A DNA stretch of 64,000 nucleotides from Platerodrilus igneus (Eukaryota; Arthropoda; Insecta; Coleoptera; Lycidae), in the NCBI GenBank assembly GCA_036346225.1, contig JARFIW010001458.1, forward strand, positions 3,348,001 through 3,412,000. The letters are read 5' to 3'. Below the pieces are notes generated by a model. That model was not told the DNA's origin. It was given only the letters and a program-made list of their open reading frames with translations, and did not search any database. Below are positions 1 through 13,234 of this stretch, in pieces (position 1 is the first letter of the stretch; each line of letters starts with the position of its first letter). The position numbers and the translations under genes were made by a program.

Positions 1-3000
1 CCCGAATTACATAAATCATATTCGGAATTTATGCGAGATTATTTAGAAAGTGGTCACATGACTGCCTTAATTTCTCCGTCTATTTCAGATGATTGCTATT
101 TTATTCCGCATCATCCAGTATTTAAAGAGGAAAATGGTAATTCTAAATTACGTGTTGTATTTGATGCGTCTGCTAAAACGTCAAATGATATATCTTTAAA
201 TGATACGCAACTTGTAGGACCTAAACTACAAAATGAAATTATTTCAGTTTTAATGAGATTTCGTTTACATCAATTCGTCTTCACCTGTGACATAAAACAA
301 ATGTTTAGACAAATAAATATTTTTGAAAATTATAAAAAATATCAGTTAATTCTATGGTGGTTTTCGCCAAACGACCCACCTATAACATATCAGTTGAACA
401 CGGTTACATACGGCGTAGCTTCTTCTCCTTACTTGGCAATTTGTACACTTCAAGAACTAGCTCACGAAGGAGTTTTAAAGTATCCTCTTGCCTCAATGGC
501 TATTGATAAAAATCTCTACGTTGATGATTTTGCATGTGGATCAGACACGATTGATGATCTCATAGCATTACGTCATCAATTAGTAGATCTTTTACATTCC
601 GGCGGATTCCAACTTCGTAAATGGAATTCGAATCATCCATTGCTACTTAAAGATATCCTTGAAGAACATCGTTTGTTTCAAAATCAAGATTTTTCAAAAG
701 ATGTAGGTGTCAAAATACTGGGCCTCCAATGGCAGGTCTCAGATGATACATTTTCATTTATCGTCAAACCATTAAACCCTTTATGCACAAAACTTGCGAT
801 CTTATCAGACGTCGCGAAGATTTATGACCCACTTGGATTTTTAGGTCTTTGTCATTCTTTGCTAAAAACCTAATACAGCATTTGTGGCTGTTAGGATTAG
901 ATAGGGACAGTATACCACCCGATGAAGTTTGTTCTCAATGGCAACAACTTCGGCATGAGCTCCCACTCTTATCTTCATTAAAAATACCACGATTTCTAAA
1001 TAATGGCATCTCGGCTTCCTGCCAGCTACACGCCTTTTGCGATGCGAGTGAGGTTGGTTACGCTAGTGTCATTTACTTCAGATTTTGTTTTCCCAATGGG
1101 GAAATTTCTAGTAAATTGGTATTTTCGAAAACAAAGGTGGTACCTATCAAACGACTGTCCTTACCGAGGTTAGAGTTGTGTGCTGCGGTGCTACTAGCAG
1201 ATTTAGTTCAATTTGTTCTTGCTACATATGGCGAGAATTATGCGATCACCGACGTCTTCACATGGAGCGATTACATGGTAGCTTTGGCGTGGGTCCGGTC
1301 ACCACCGTATAAATGGAAAACGTTCATTGCAAATCGGGTTACGCACATACAAGAAGTTATATCGCCTACTTCTTGGCGGTACGTTAATTCCAAATGCAAT
1401 CCCGCTGATCCAGCTTCACGTGGCTTGCTCCCAAACGATCTTCTTTCATGTTCTCTTTGGTGGGCGGGTCCTGATTGGCTTAGCTTACCAGTTGAGAATT
1501 GGCCCACCGAGCCAATCCGACAACCTATACAGTCAATTATAAATTCTGAAAGCAAGAAAATTGCACTCATTGTTCAAATGGAGGAGCATTTCATAGATAA
1601 ACTTTTAATACAATCTTCTTCGTTAAGAAAAATTCAGGGTATCATTATTTACTGTTTTCGCTTTGGAACTGTTTCAAAAGTTCGTCCGCTAGGACCTCCG
1701 ACTGCAGAGGAGCTCCAGAAAGCACTTAACGTTATTACTAAACATATTCAGTCAACTTCGTTTAAAGCGGAAATACAATTAATTAAAACTAAAAATAAAC
1801 TTGCTAAATCGTTTCGAAAATTATCACCATTTATTGACTCCGCAGGTATTTTACGAGTAGAAGGAAGATTAGGTCATTCAACACTTCCGTATTCTGAAAA
1901 ACATCCTGCATTATTACCGAAAAACCATCGTTTTACTGAGTTGTTAATCAATCAAATTCATGAAAAATATTTTCACCCGGGAATTAACACCACCACTTAT
2001 CTCTTGCAACAACAATTTTGGATTGTCTCTTCAAAACGAGCAATCAGACATTACTTATCTAATTGTAATCAATGTTTTAAAACTAACCCCAAACCGGTGA
2101 TAACGCTCATGGGTGACTTACCACAACTTAGAATAAACCAATTAAAACCATTCAGTTGTGTTGGTATGGATTACGCCGGGCCTCTTACAATAAAATCAAG
2201 TAATCTTCGAAAAGCAAAACTCCTTAAGGCATACATATCTTTGTTTGTATGCTTTTCGACGAAAGCAGTTCATCTTGAACTTGCATCAGATTTATCAGCC
2301 GATTCTTTGCTGGCAGCCTTGCGTCGCTTTATTGCTCGGCGCGGGCGCTGTTCCACTATTTTTAGCGATTGTGGGACCAATTTTATCGGAGCTAATCGCA
2401 TTCTTGTCAGCTTTACGCGCACTGCTGCTGAACAAGAAAATATCAAATGGTTATTCAACCCCCCTTATGCTCCCCATTTTGGCGGACTGTGAGAGAGCGG
2501 AGTAAAATCTGTAAAAGCACATCTTTTGCGCATCATTAGAAACCACGTCCTTACCTATGAAGAACTAATCACAACCTTAATACAAATAGAATCGCTCCTT
2601 AATTCACGGCCTTTATGCAGTTTAAGTAGCGACCCCAATGATCTACAATCTCTCACGCCTGCGCATTTTTTAACAATGGAGCCGCTGACTGCGCCTCCAA
2701 TGCATGATATAACACATTTAAATATCAATCGTTTATCGCGTTGGCAATTGGTGCAGCATTTGCACCAAGATTTCTGGTCTAGGTGGCATATGGAGTATTT
2801 ACATGAGCTCTATCAAAAATGCAAGTGGAATAACCATAACAAATTAGTTGGTAATCTAAACGGTACACTTGTACTTATCAAAGATTATGTTTTACCTCCA
2901 CTCCAGTGGCAGTTGGGCAGAATAATTAACACATTTACGGGCACCGACGGTATTGTTCGAGTAGCCGAAGTTAAGACTAACCAGGGTACATTAAAGCGAC

Positions 3001-3035
3001 CTCTGGTGAAATTATGCATTCTTCCTAACCAATAA
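1..3035 (+). pseudogene. BEL/Pao LTR retrotransposon pol (5' end outside window)
   Basis: The frame is open from base 1, so the gene enters from the left. It encodes the polyprotein that copies and integrates the element. Seen: reverse transcriptase with the YVDD active site at 517-528; the RT-linked segment of BEL elements; RNase H; an integrase zinc-binding region (about 1,950-2,080); an integrase core with GMDYAGP near 2,165 and SDCGTNF near 2,360; and a C-terminal DUF5641-type domain ending at TAA 3,033-3,035. Two breaks are visible: a frameshift in the overlap 849-873, and a nonsense TGA at 2,490-2,492 where the family has a conserved tryptophan after HFGGL. The frame after the TGA is unchanged, so this is probably one point mutation. 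The domain order and the DUF5641 tail fit BEL/Pao rather than Gypsy. Confidence 0.9.
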
Positions 3036-3217
3036 TACTTCAATGTATAATAAGCCATTGCCCGGCTTAAAGGGCTATTTTTTAATTTACCTTTTCTTTT
3101 GCATTTTACACAACATTCATTTTATTTTTCATTTAAGATTGAACCAATTTCAATTTCAATTTTTTTTTTACCTTTCTTTAAAAAGGGCCTATAGCTGAGG
3201 CTTTTTGAAGGGAGGTA

Positions 3218-3600
3218 TGTTCCGTAACCGTTCATTATTTACAATTCCCCTTGTATATATCATAAAATACTCCTGCATACCAAATCGATTTCTATACATT
3301 ATCCCTACCTACATAAAACTAACCAAAACCAAGGAACAGATAAGAAACAAGAGTGTTCGAGCAACATTCAAGCAATCAACACGCGTCCTCCGATATGCGG
3401 TGCATATGGTCGCGTTAAAGAGGCATAATCAGTTAAAACGTTACATTGAAGTGCGTGATAAGTGAATATTGAATCAACAGACAATCCATCATCAAGTGTA
3501 AGCCGTTTCACCACTTCAAACAACAAGAATATAGTCGAAACTACACCACATGTCAAATCAAGGTTAGTTATCCTATCATTATATTTCAAAACAATCTGTT
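3218..3600 (+). repeat. Start of BEL/Pao 3' LTR (end uncertain)
   Basis: About 180 bp after the pol stop there is a purine tract (GAAGGGAGG, ending at 3,215) followed by TGTTCCG from 3,218. This is the usual polypurine tract and TG start of a 3' LTR. The 5' LTR lies outside the window, so the end cannot be fixed by comparison. It lies somewhere between about 3,550 and 3,850, before the hAT-like sequence begins. Short ORFs in this stretch are chance. Confidence 0.6.
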
Positions 3601-3857
3601 ATATTTATTATCTGATTATCCACTATTTTGCTGGTCATTTAGACTATTAACCTTTCATTCAATAATCATACACAAGTCTACACCAAGCCTAGCTTGTTTT
3701 CAAATACGCATGCTACAACTTGGTATTTCATTATTTATACTTTAACCTCTAAACAACAACGCGTGTTTTCAAATACGCACGCGCCACAAGTGGAGGTAGC
3801 AGCGATATTATTACGACCACGCTTCCTACCAAAAAAGAAGATGGCTGTATTGCTACT

Positions 3858-6134
3858 GAAATTAAAACCAAATTTAAACCATGTTTTCATTTTAAAGTAG
3901 TTTCAAAAGACAATAGAATAGCAACTTTGTATATTATGCAAGAAAAGGAATGTATACGTCGAGTTTATAATGAGGACATCAAGTACAACAAGTTTAAAAA
4001 GATATATTCAACAAAAACGTCAAAAAGAATGTACGATAATCTATCTCAGTCAGAAGTAGAATCGAACAACACCAGTGGAAGCATCCGTAGATTTTTTACT
4101 ATTAGTTCGGCCTAAGCAAAGGTAAGATACGTGTACCTTTTTTTAAAAATAACTAGTTGATATTAGATACACATTATATTTATCCGTAATTCACCATTTA
4201 TTTGTTGCCTTGTAGAATTTTATAACTTCGTTTTTTTTTTCAAAAATATTATTCTTTTATTTTCTGAATTCTACATGTAGTGAGAAACAAAATAAATCAT
4301 ACTAAAAATAAAAGAAAAGTCATTATTTTTGAAAATAAAATTTAGTGTAGTTTCTGTATAAAATACAATAAATTTTTCAATTTTCACTAACATTTTTTAC
4401 AACCGAATGTTTTAAAAATAGTCGGTGTTTAGAAGGAATAGAAATAATAACACTGATTGAGCTTTATTTCAAGTATTTGCGATTAACAAAGTAGACGGCA
4501 ATTTCTTTGTTGAATGTATTGTCAATAATTGCCTTCCATTTTCATTTTTTGATGATGATGCTACACGCAATTTTTTTGCACACATTCAACCCGCAATCAA
4601 GTTACCTGGAAGAAAAACTTTAAAGAAAATGGTATTTACTCGTTTCAATGAAGTACAGAATAAGTTCATGACTATTTTACAGCAAAATTAATCAAAAATA
4701 TCATTTACCGTAGATGAATAAACGGCACTGAATCGAAAATCATATTGTGCTATAACTGTCCACTTCATCGAGAGAAATTGGGAGCTACAATCAATTGTAA
4801 TAGATATTTTGAAACAATACAAAAGTATGGATTTGAATCGAAAATTCAAGGTATTACAGTTGACAATACAGGATCCAACACCTTTTTCATGGGTGAGCTG
4901 AATACCATTTATACCAGATTTTGACAACATCAACCAACATTTTAGATGAATAGCGCATGTTCTATACTTAGGGGTGCAAGCTATATTGGAAACATTAGAC
5001 CTAAGCCCAACAGAAGGCAGCGATGAACTTGATAGCAGCGAAAGCGAAGACGACAAAGATTATGTTATTAACGAAAATCCTAACTGTATAAAAAAGGTCT
5101 GAAGCTTATTTAAAAAAATTAAAATATCAGAATAGCTAAGTATTCGCTTTCAAAGTGCCTGCCAGACTGCTGGGGACAACAACTGAACTATCGCCCGCGC
5201 TTGATGTCTCCACCAGGTAGAATTCCACTTATAAATATGTTGGACGTAGCGATAAAACTAAAGAAAGGAATCATGTGTTTATGTAGCAGTGATTATGTGT
5301 TGCAAAAGTTTATTTTAGGTGAAAATGTGTAGCTAATTTTAGATTCGGTTGTAAGTTCTTAAAATTTTTCAAAAAGGTCAGTGAAACACTAGGGAGTGAT
5401 AGATTTGTTACGTTACCATCTGTAGTAGTTACTAGATAAAATTGAATGTGCCGCAAAACTTCTGAATGATAAGGAGAGCCGTTCCACAAGTGAGGAGCAA
5501 CTTATAATTGCATTTCAAGCCGCAAGAGATAAAATCATAGAGCACTATCAATTTAACAACTCGATTTATTGTGCAGTGCCAATCATAGATCCAAGGCATA
5601 GACTTGAAGCTTTTGACTTAACGTCTTGGGGTGCAACATTAAAACAGAAATCATTTTCTACTTCTAAAAATCAGTTGGACTAGTACGAAGTGGCACAAAA
5701 GTGAAGAAATGCCGCATCATCAGGCTGTATTAATGAAACTTCCGATAATGACTTTATCCTTAACACTTTATACAAAACAAAAAGCAAAAAAGGACGAAAC
5801 TTCAAGTAGCCGTGAATTTCTTAACTATATAGCTTTCCCTCGTTGCGACGCTCGGCAAAATATATTAAAGTGGCGGCAAACACAGGAAGAGCGATTTCCT
5901 GTATTTAGCCGAATGGCCATAGATCATTTAAACATTCCAGCAACATCAGTACCAGCCGAGAGACTATTTTCGAAAGCTGACTTAGTATTTCGAAAACAGA
6001 GAAGCCGATTGAGTCACGAATCAGCTAAAAGTTTGTTGTGCTTAAATTCTTGGTTAGGAAGTACATTTCTTCAACTTAAGAAGCGTAATTTGCTTAATTG
6101 TATTTATTATATATATACCGTAATAAGTATATAA
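3858..6134 (+). pseudogene. hAT transposase remnant (BED-type, broken)
   Basis: Three separated stretches look like one decayed hAT transposase. Around 3,858-4,115 is a lysine-rich N-terminal segment in the place of a BED finger. Around 4,475-4,690 is a stretch resembling the start of the hAT catalytic region. At 5,709-6,134 is the clear C-terminal dimerisation domain, with the signature ATSVPAERLFSKA. Between them, 4,690-5,700 holds matching pieces in several frames with stops and frameshifts, so the gene is dead. No terminal inverted repeats or 8-bp duplication were identified. It may have inserted into or next to the BEL LTR. The dimerisation domain is the secure part; the rest is inferred from position and composition. 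Confidence 0.75.
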
Positions 6135-7244
6135 TGTTTTTCTTGATAACAGACATTATTCTAGACTAAATTTTTCGAATAAGTTTAATGTTAATGTTTT
6201 TGTGGTTGTGCCCATAATAGAATTTTCGATTAATTGTAGTTCCATTTTTGGTCTTTGAGCTCAATCTGTTTTGTTTAGTTGAGCGACAACTAAGCATTAC
6301 TGTGTGATATAAATAAAAAGAAAACATGCCCATCAAGGCAAATAATAATGTATATTTTAATTTATATCACTATACTATTTGGAAGACATGCATAGAAATT
6401 CAATTCTCGGATCCTGTTACTGCTGCAATAGTAAAATCCACTACAACAGGATTTGAAGACGAGATAAGCTCTCAAATAAAACAACAATTATTATTGTTTT
6501 CTTACGTTTTGTATCATAATAGGAAATAGTACGACCCAGGGTTTAAAATCTGCTTGGACAAAATAGAGGCAAGTCTTTCTAGATCATTAAAATTCGTACT
6601 GTCACTGCATTTAGAAAATTTAATTTCTTATTAAGATTGACATTTGTGTTGATTTTGAGTTTAGTGCCTGATTCTCTTGTTCCACTATAAAATATAGTCA
6701 ATATTATTAGCTTGCCCCAACAGTACCGCACTTTCATAATCTGTGCTATCACGTAGGAATAGTTAATTTTGTGTGGGTGGGAAGGGGGTAACATTAGCAG
6801 ACCTCTTTCCTTCACGTACAGTAAAAACAAATAATCATAACAAATCGAATGCCCTCGTTTGCTTAGTTTGTACTAATTTTGCATAAAAAATTGAAAAACT
6901 ACATTTTATATTTTGATCAAATAAATATACGTTTAATTTCAACTTTAATTAAGTGATATAATGATTTTATTCCCCTACGCACTACAGGATTTTAGAAAAA
7001 TATCACAAAAAGTTCTGGTTTTTGTGACACATGTTAGTATCAATTGAGGCGCTTAATTCACCTTCAGTATGTCTTAAAATATTTAACCGTGAATTATAAA
7101 AGCTACTCACACAGCAGAACTAGAGCACAAATTGTCCACAATAAAATTGGTTAAGGTCTGTGGGGATATCTTAACGCACCTTCAACGTGTAGTATAAATA
7201 TATTTTGGTATATCCTAAAGACAATTATATTAGAGTGCAAGCAT
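6135..7244. other. AT-rich spacer, nothing recognised
   Basis: Non-coding AT-rich sequence after the hAT remnant. The short ORFs at 6,326-6,529 (plus) and 6,579-6,830 (minus) show no motif and look like chance. The first part may be the 3' end of the hAT element. Confidence 0.5.
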
Positions 7245-7402
7245 TGCTCGGCTCGAGTCTAAGCTCGGCTTGAATTTGAGCCGAGTTTCAAACCGAGCCA
7301 ACAATTTAATTTCGAGCCGAACTTCGAGCCGAGCTCAACTCTAGCGATCTCGAGCCGAGCTGAGTTGACACATAGCTCGGCTCGGCTCGGCTCAGGTTCA
7401 TC
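7245..7402. repeat. GC-rich CTCGGCTCGAG simple repeat
   Basis: An isolated GC-rich block in AT-rich DNA, built from variants of CTCGGCTCGAGC. It ends with CTCAGGTTCATCACTG at about 7,392-7,407, which resembles a hAT terminus (CAGTGATGAACC read on the minus strand). Similar degenerate subterminal repeats occur in the proven hAT ends at 11,610 and 29,405 and in the MITE at 45,620. No matching left terminus or target duplication was found, so only one hAT-like end is suggested. Confidence 0.45.
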
Positions 7403-7407
7403 ACTGA

Positions 7408-8153
7408 TGACAAACGCTTCATCATCTCCGCAACTCTAAGCGCGTATGGTTGGGGGCATAGTAGAATTGATGATTCTACCTAGTTTTAAGTTACCCCTGT
7501 ATATAGGAGCTCTATGACTTGGATTTTACATTTTGTAAAATTAAAAATTTCAATAGAAATGAAATTCATCTAAAATGAATTTATTGCTTGTAACTATCAA
7601 ATCTTTTGGTGCAATGGTTAAATTATTTTGATTGATCATCTGGAGGTTGATTATAGCGATAAAGGTGTGTATTATCGCCAGATTAAATAAGTAGTAGTAT
7701 ATGAGCATCAATAACCAGAATATTTACTTCTAGCTGCAGAAGCCGGCTGCGCCAACATCTTTTTTGTTTTGCCTTTTGTTCTAATTCTTTTCGTAGCGTA
7801 TTCCTGTGTGTGCGGATGTGAATAGACGGGTATAAGTTTTTAAAACGCCAAAATACTGTTCTCCATTCTTAAAAAATAATAAGAGGGCGATATTTTTGCT
7901 GTCAAGGGGGAATATTGAAAAATTCGGCCAGTCCATTCTCATCTCCACAAGCACAAGAATTTAATACAAAAAAATTAGAATAGTATTCAATACACAAAAA
8001 AATTCCAGATCTCGCACGGAAGAAAATATTTCTCGAATGCTTGTTCAACACGCAAAGTTACACACAAACACCAAAATAAAGCATTTTTAAATAATGTGTA
8101 TTTTCGTCCACACATGCCCAGGAACACAATACAAAAAACATAACTCAAAGAAT
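7408..8153. other. Spacer, nothing recognised
   Basis: AT-rich sequence without a convincing gene. The last few hundred bases may be the degraded 5' flank of the env fragment, but homology to the second env copy begins only at about 8,154. Confidence 0.4.
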
Positions 8154-9132
8154 AAAACCAACTGATTTATTAAAAGAATTATTAAGAATTAAATCATTTA
8201 TAACCAATAGTAAATTACCCTTTGATGTAATAGAATCAAACATTCTTATATTTGAAACAATAGCTATAGTAAAAGACTACGTAAAGAATAAAGGAATAAC
8301 ATTTTTAATAGAAATCCCAATAGTAAAAAGTAACACTTATAATTATTATCATTTATTTGCTTTTCCAATGAAAATTACTAGCATGTATCAAGTTATCATA
8401 CCCAAAACCAAATTCCTATCTATTAAATGAACTAAGATATGGTTATACAAACGAAAAATGTAACGAAGCCACACCAAATCAATATTTATGCCAATCATTG
8501 CCCTTGCGTAGTACAATTACTAAAATTTTTCAATCAATACGAAAACTGCAAAGCAAAACTCGTACAAATCACTAATATGAAAATTCAGAAAATTATCGAA
8601 AACGAATGGATTGCTATATTCCCAACAGAAGTAATAGCAGCCGCACATTGCAATTAAGACGAAAATAATTTAGCATTAATTGGAAGTAAAGTAATCACCA
8701 TAAAGGAAGATTGCTCTTTAAAATTGTAAAACGAAATTATTCGAGTATACCAAGATCCAACAGTAACGAAGAAATTCGCAGATTTACCGGAACTACAGTT
8801 CAAGATTACCAACCCGAAAACGACAAAATCAGCAAGAAACCAATGCAACTAGAGCACCGAGACCTAGACGATCTCTACCAAGCCGTAAAGCTAATGGACA
8901 ACTACAAAGAACGATTAAGTGAATTAAAAGTGACAAAAGACATTATGATAATATTACTGTTTGGATAATTTTATTAATAATTGTAATCATATTATTAACT
9001 ATGTATGTCTTGTACATAATGTATCTTAGACATAGGAACAAAGAAACGAATTTTAGTAATAAGAAACAAGAAACAAAAAGAATTAAAGAAATAATAAATA
9101 AACCCTTAGGGACAATAAGTTTCAAAAATTAA
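8154..9132 (+). pseudogene. Errantivirus-type env, C-terminal part (copy A)
   Basis: This is the C-terminal half of an envelope fusion protein of the kind carried by insect Gypsy/errantiviruses and related to baculovirus F proteins. Seen: close similarity, base by base, to 61,724-62,520 (copy B). A strongly hydrophobic segment encoded at about 8,950-9,035 is followed by a short basic tail, as expected for the membrane anchor and cytoplasmic end. The reading frame is broken: short ORFs at 8,439-8,657 and 8,711-8,968 are in different frames. The half with the cleavage site is absent. The family call rests mainly on copy B. Confidence 0.7.
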
Positions 9133-9166
9133 GCAAAACCCCTTAATTTTCATCTACGTCGGGAGA

Positions 9167-9480
9167 TGTTACATATTCCCCAAATTAGAATATATGTAAT
9201 TAATGGAACTATTAAGAATTCAAAATTATTAAAACTTAAGTTAGATGCAACAATGTAAAATAGAAGGACATAATAAAAAAGTTAATGAAAGTTCAACAAG
9301 CCAGACAGATAGAACGGAAACAGACATTGTATTCCAGACGTAACGTGATACTGCAGGTGCAGGTTGCACCTTACTCTTTTCTCGATGTTATAAAAAGAGT
9401 AAGCGCACGACGAAGTATTAGAAATACTTCGGCACAGCTTGCATCGACCTTTATGGTTTCGGAGGCTGCGTGAGACTTGA
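9167..9480 (+). repeat. Probable 3' LTR start of the env-bearing retroelement
   Basis: About 35 bp after the env tail there is a short purine run (GGGAGA) and then TGTTACATATTCCCC from 9,167, arranged like a polypurine tract plus LTR start. A TATAAAAAG box lies at about 9,390. The end is not defined because no partner LTR is in the window. Confidence 0.45.
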
Positions 9481-11601
9481 AATCATCAGGGTAAGGGGAA
9501 TGTTTGGAGAATATCTGAATGTTAAAATTTAAATATCAAGGCACCTGTTTACACAACTGTAAAATAACTTAGAGAAACAAAAGTTAAAACGCGATAAGAG
9601 AAATTCGACTAAATATGTATATTAATACTCAAGTTATTATAATTCCAAAGGCATGTATAAGATATATGCTTGTGTCATTAACATATATATTTTAACATGA
9701 TATAATTCACATATTTAATAAAATGTACACGAGAAAATTTCTATAGAGAAATCAAAATAAATAATCTCTGTTTAGAAACTCAAAATTATACTTAATGCAG
9801 TAGTAAATCAAAAAGTGATCATAATTGTAATAATGTCGTGTAACAAAATGCACATGAAATGAAAGTTCAAGTAATAAACCTTTTCACCATATGAAGCTTC
9901 AAATGTTTACATATTTTTAGGTTATGTATTAGATAATTATATTTGAAATCATTTAAGATAAGGTTATATATTAGAGAATGCTATTTGAAATCAATTAAGG
10001 TAAGTAAAAGGTAATTAATAATCAATACAAAATATTTGTAGTGACAAAGACGAATTTAAATAGAGGTTAGGCCTCTTTCTTTTAACAGAAAACGGTAAGG
10101 TAAAAGTTTTAAATTCATATTACCTGTAGTATCAGTAACTGACTAATACTAAGTTACTTATTTACAGGAATCCTTCAATATCCAGGAAACTGAAACATCC
10201 TGCGTTGTAGGAACTCCTAATGTAGGTACAAAACAAACATGTGGTCAACTTCAAACGTTGTCTTTAACAGACTTCTGTTCCATAAAATTAAACTTGTAGA
10301 TATTTTTCAATAAGATAATAACTGAGCACATTATGTAAGGTAGAAAGAAACGAAATACAAAATACTTGTGATGATTATTTATTTTATATCATCTGGTTGT
10401 GCGACAAGCAACTTTCCCATGTGGAACATCCGAAGGAGAAAAAACACGTCGCCGTGACGCATATTTGACCGAAGAATAAACCAGAGGAACATATGCTACA
10501 GGAACATACATTACAGGAACACATGAATCCGCTGGAGAATATGGTACAGGAACACATATTGCAGGAACTTATAAATCCACTGGAGCCAGAGGTAACAGAG
10601 GACCCTAAAAAATTCAGTTGTGTTACAAAAGTGACAATCTACCACGAGGTGCAAAGGAAAATGAAATCCAATAATATCTTACCATCATCATAAATACTTG
10701 ATGGGATTAACGAAGAAACAACTTCTTCATCCATTAGATAACACATCTAAAAATGTATTTAAATGTTAATTTAAGATTTATAATTAGAAAATTTACATAC
10801 CAGGTAACCATGAGGCAAGGCAAAGGTTAAAACAGAAATGCGGTGCCAGATAAGCAATCAGAGAAATGAAAATTTGACACTTCAAATAAATTATTTTCGG
10901 CCATCTTCGGGATGGACGATCACTAGCTATTATTCTCAATAATACAACATTAGAACCACTCCAGTTGTGACTTTTAGAATAAACACTTCAAAAATAGCCA
11001 ATAGGAAAATTTCATATAATTATATTACAGAATTAGAACCACACCAGTTGTGCTTCTAGAATAAACACTTCAGAAATGACCAATAGGAAAATTAGAAATG
11101 ACCAATAGGAAAATTACATATAGATATATTTATTTGTACTATGTAAACAAATTAATAACTTGTGGATTAAAGCTAATAATCCAGGATTGTACGAGATAAA
11201 TTTTTATAGAAAATATATTATATAATAAAGAGAGTAATTTTATATTTAAATGTAGGTATTAGCATTTATATGCTAATAGTGCCAAGCACAGATGTAACAT
11301 GCTGAAATATAGGCAAAAAGGCATGTTACAAGGTTACAGTAGGTTATAAGACAGCAACTATTAGAATTAAGATTGTTACTTTGTATTGTATAAATGAATA
11401 AAAAAAATAGCAGATATGAGCTCTGCAGTTCCCACAAGCAATGTGAGGGGCAGGGATAGCATAAATACCCTCGAGAGCCCAAGATGGCCAGTCAATCTAG
11501 AGCCTCTCAACTTTAACGTTGTTGTCAGTTTAGCTACTCACCATAATTTTAGTTTATTTAATTAAAGTGAATTTCAGCTTTCAATTATTTCGATATCATA
11601 C
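9481..11601. other. Repeat-containing non-coding region
   Basis: No gene recognised. Short direct duplications are visible: a ~45-bp unit twice at about 9,918-10,008; a 48-bp unit twice at 10,493-10,588; and a ~75-bp unit at about 10,950-11,030, again at 11,033-11,095, with a third partial copy to 11,118. These are local duplications in otherwise AT-rich DNA. Confidence 0.6.
10493..10693 (+). CDS. Doubtful small ORF built on a 48-bp duplication
   Basis: A 66-codon ORF whose first 32 residues are two copies of a 16-residue unit (LQEH...LQEH...NPLE). The DNA unit is duplicated as well, and each unit holds two related 15-bp pieces. No known domain is recognised. It is probably a chance ORF through a minisatellite, but the frame and the NPLE end are kept in both units. 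Confidence 0.2.
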   Translation: MLQEHTLQEHMNPLENMVQEHILQELINPLEPEVTEDPKKFSCVTKVTIYHEVQRKMKSNNILPSS

Positions 11602-11609
11602 GTTACTGC

Positions 11610-11790
11610 TAGGGATGGACTCGGGCTCGAGCTTTCGGGCCGGCCCGGCCCGAGCCCGGCCCGATTTTGGGCTCGAATCCGGGCCGGGCCGTTGACTACT
11701 TTATTCGGGCCGGGCCTAGCTTTTTCTGGGCCGGGCCGGGCCGGGCCAAACGATTCGGGCCGGCCCGAACTTTTCGGGCCGAAAAACGCA
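11610..11790. repeat. GC-rich subterminal repeats of the hAT, left end
   Basis: Tandem variants of GGGCCGGGCC and GGGCCGGCCC fill the 180 bp next to the left terminus. A shorter version (29,360-29,395) sits inside the right terminus. Such repeats are commonly transposase-binding sites in hAT elements. The small ORFs at 11,667-11,898 are by-products of this GC-rich sequence. Confidence 0.7.
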
Positions 11791-13228
11791 CAAGTAGATA
11801 CACCACCGTCCTTTCACTTCTATCTCACATTGAGTATATTTTCACGTAGTCTCTTCATGAACCCATCAATAATCAGTTTTTCGTTTAGTTTAATGTAAAG
11901 GAGACGTGATATTATAACTCACTTCTTATCCCGTATATTTTCTTCTAGTTCTATTTAATGTTCCTCATGTGTTACCTTAGGTAAGTTAAAAATGCCCAGC
12001 GACATCAAACTAGGTGATTTATTCATAATTCAAAAGTTTGCACAATTTATATTAAAATTAAATGACTTTTTGTAGTGTTGTTTCCGTAATTAAATTTAGA
12101 GATATGCTGTCCAAGTTTATAACACGAAAAAGATATAAAATGTCAACGCTCTAAATATGAGGATTCTGTTTTGTAATGCTTTTCCTAGAAGTAAGGTGTA
12201 AAAATCCTTTTGAAAACAAATATGCTATAATGCTTGGAAAGAAGTAAAAAACAATGTCTTGAAGTAAACTCGAAGAGTATTTCGTGTAATAAGAAAGCAA
12301 AGAAACAGATTAAGTTTTGAATCAGCTTAGGAGTTTAATATGTCTAAATTTATGAGAAGGAACAAAGCAATTATTTAAATCTAATTAAATTATTTGTCTA
12401 ATATGTATAATTAAATCAGTATAATGTATTGGTTTAATCTCGTCATAATAATAATATGTGTTTATAAATTTGAATTATAAGATTTTTAATTTACCTATAC
12501 CATAATACATAGGTACATACTAATTTATTTAACTCCGTTACGATATGTCAAATTTTTAATGCAATTTTGACGTTATGAAACGTCACATTTTTATAACTGT
12601 CAGTGACTACATCACTGGTGATGTAATGAACTTTTACGTAACTTAAACCTTAGCCTTTATCTAGGAAACAGTATCTAAATCAGAATAACTCGTTTTCAGC
12701 GTAATTTAAAATAAAAAATTTAGCACTGACAATAGGTATTTACTAAGTATCAATTCATAGCAACGCTCAGGTAAAGCGATTAAACTGAATTTTTTACATT
12801 CGGAACCGCACAATCCTTTCGTTATATTTTAAAGCGGACTTAGATAAAATATTGTACTTAACACGTTATGAAACCTTAATTTTATTTAACTAGTAAAATT
12901 TGCAAAACTCACTCACCACGTTCGTTCGTTTTGTAAATATTAAATTCGTCAAATACAATTAGTTTTTCATAAGTAGTTACGTAAATATCTATTAAAGAAC
13001 TAATTAGCGTGCATAAATTGATCTTTATCGCACTAGTGTTTTAAAGATTGCAAAGCAACAACATCTACAAGTTTATATTTATTTGTCAAATTACATATTA
13101 TGTCAAACGTAAATTTTTTAACTATGATCAAAATATCAATCAAACGTACTGTCAAACTAATCGAAAACTATAATTATTTCCATGCCAATTATAAGTCAAA
13201 ACGACTGAAATATATTCAGCAATATGTA
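11791..13228. other. Interior of the hAT element, non-coding
   Basis: About 1.4 kb of AT-rich sequence between the hAT end and the Polinton insertion point. No ORF or motif was recognised. Confidence 0.5.
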
Positions 13229-13234
13229 GATCTA

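Noticed and set aside
7245..7407. Complete hAT MITE with GC-rich interior
   Set aside because: Only one hAT-like terminus could be seen; no matching left end or 8-bp duplication.
11667..11898. Two Gly/Pro/Arg-rich ORFs
   Set aside because: By-products of the GGGCCGGGCC subterminal repeats of the hAT.
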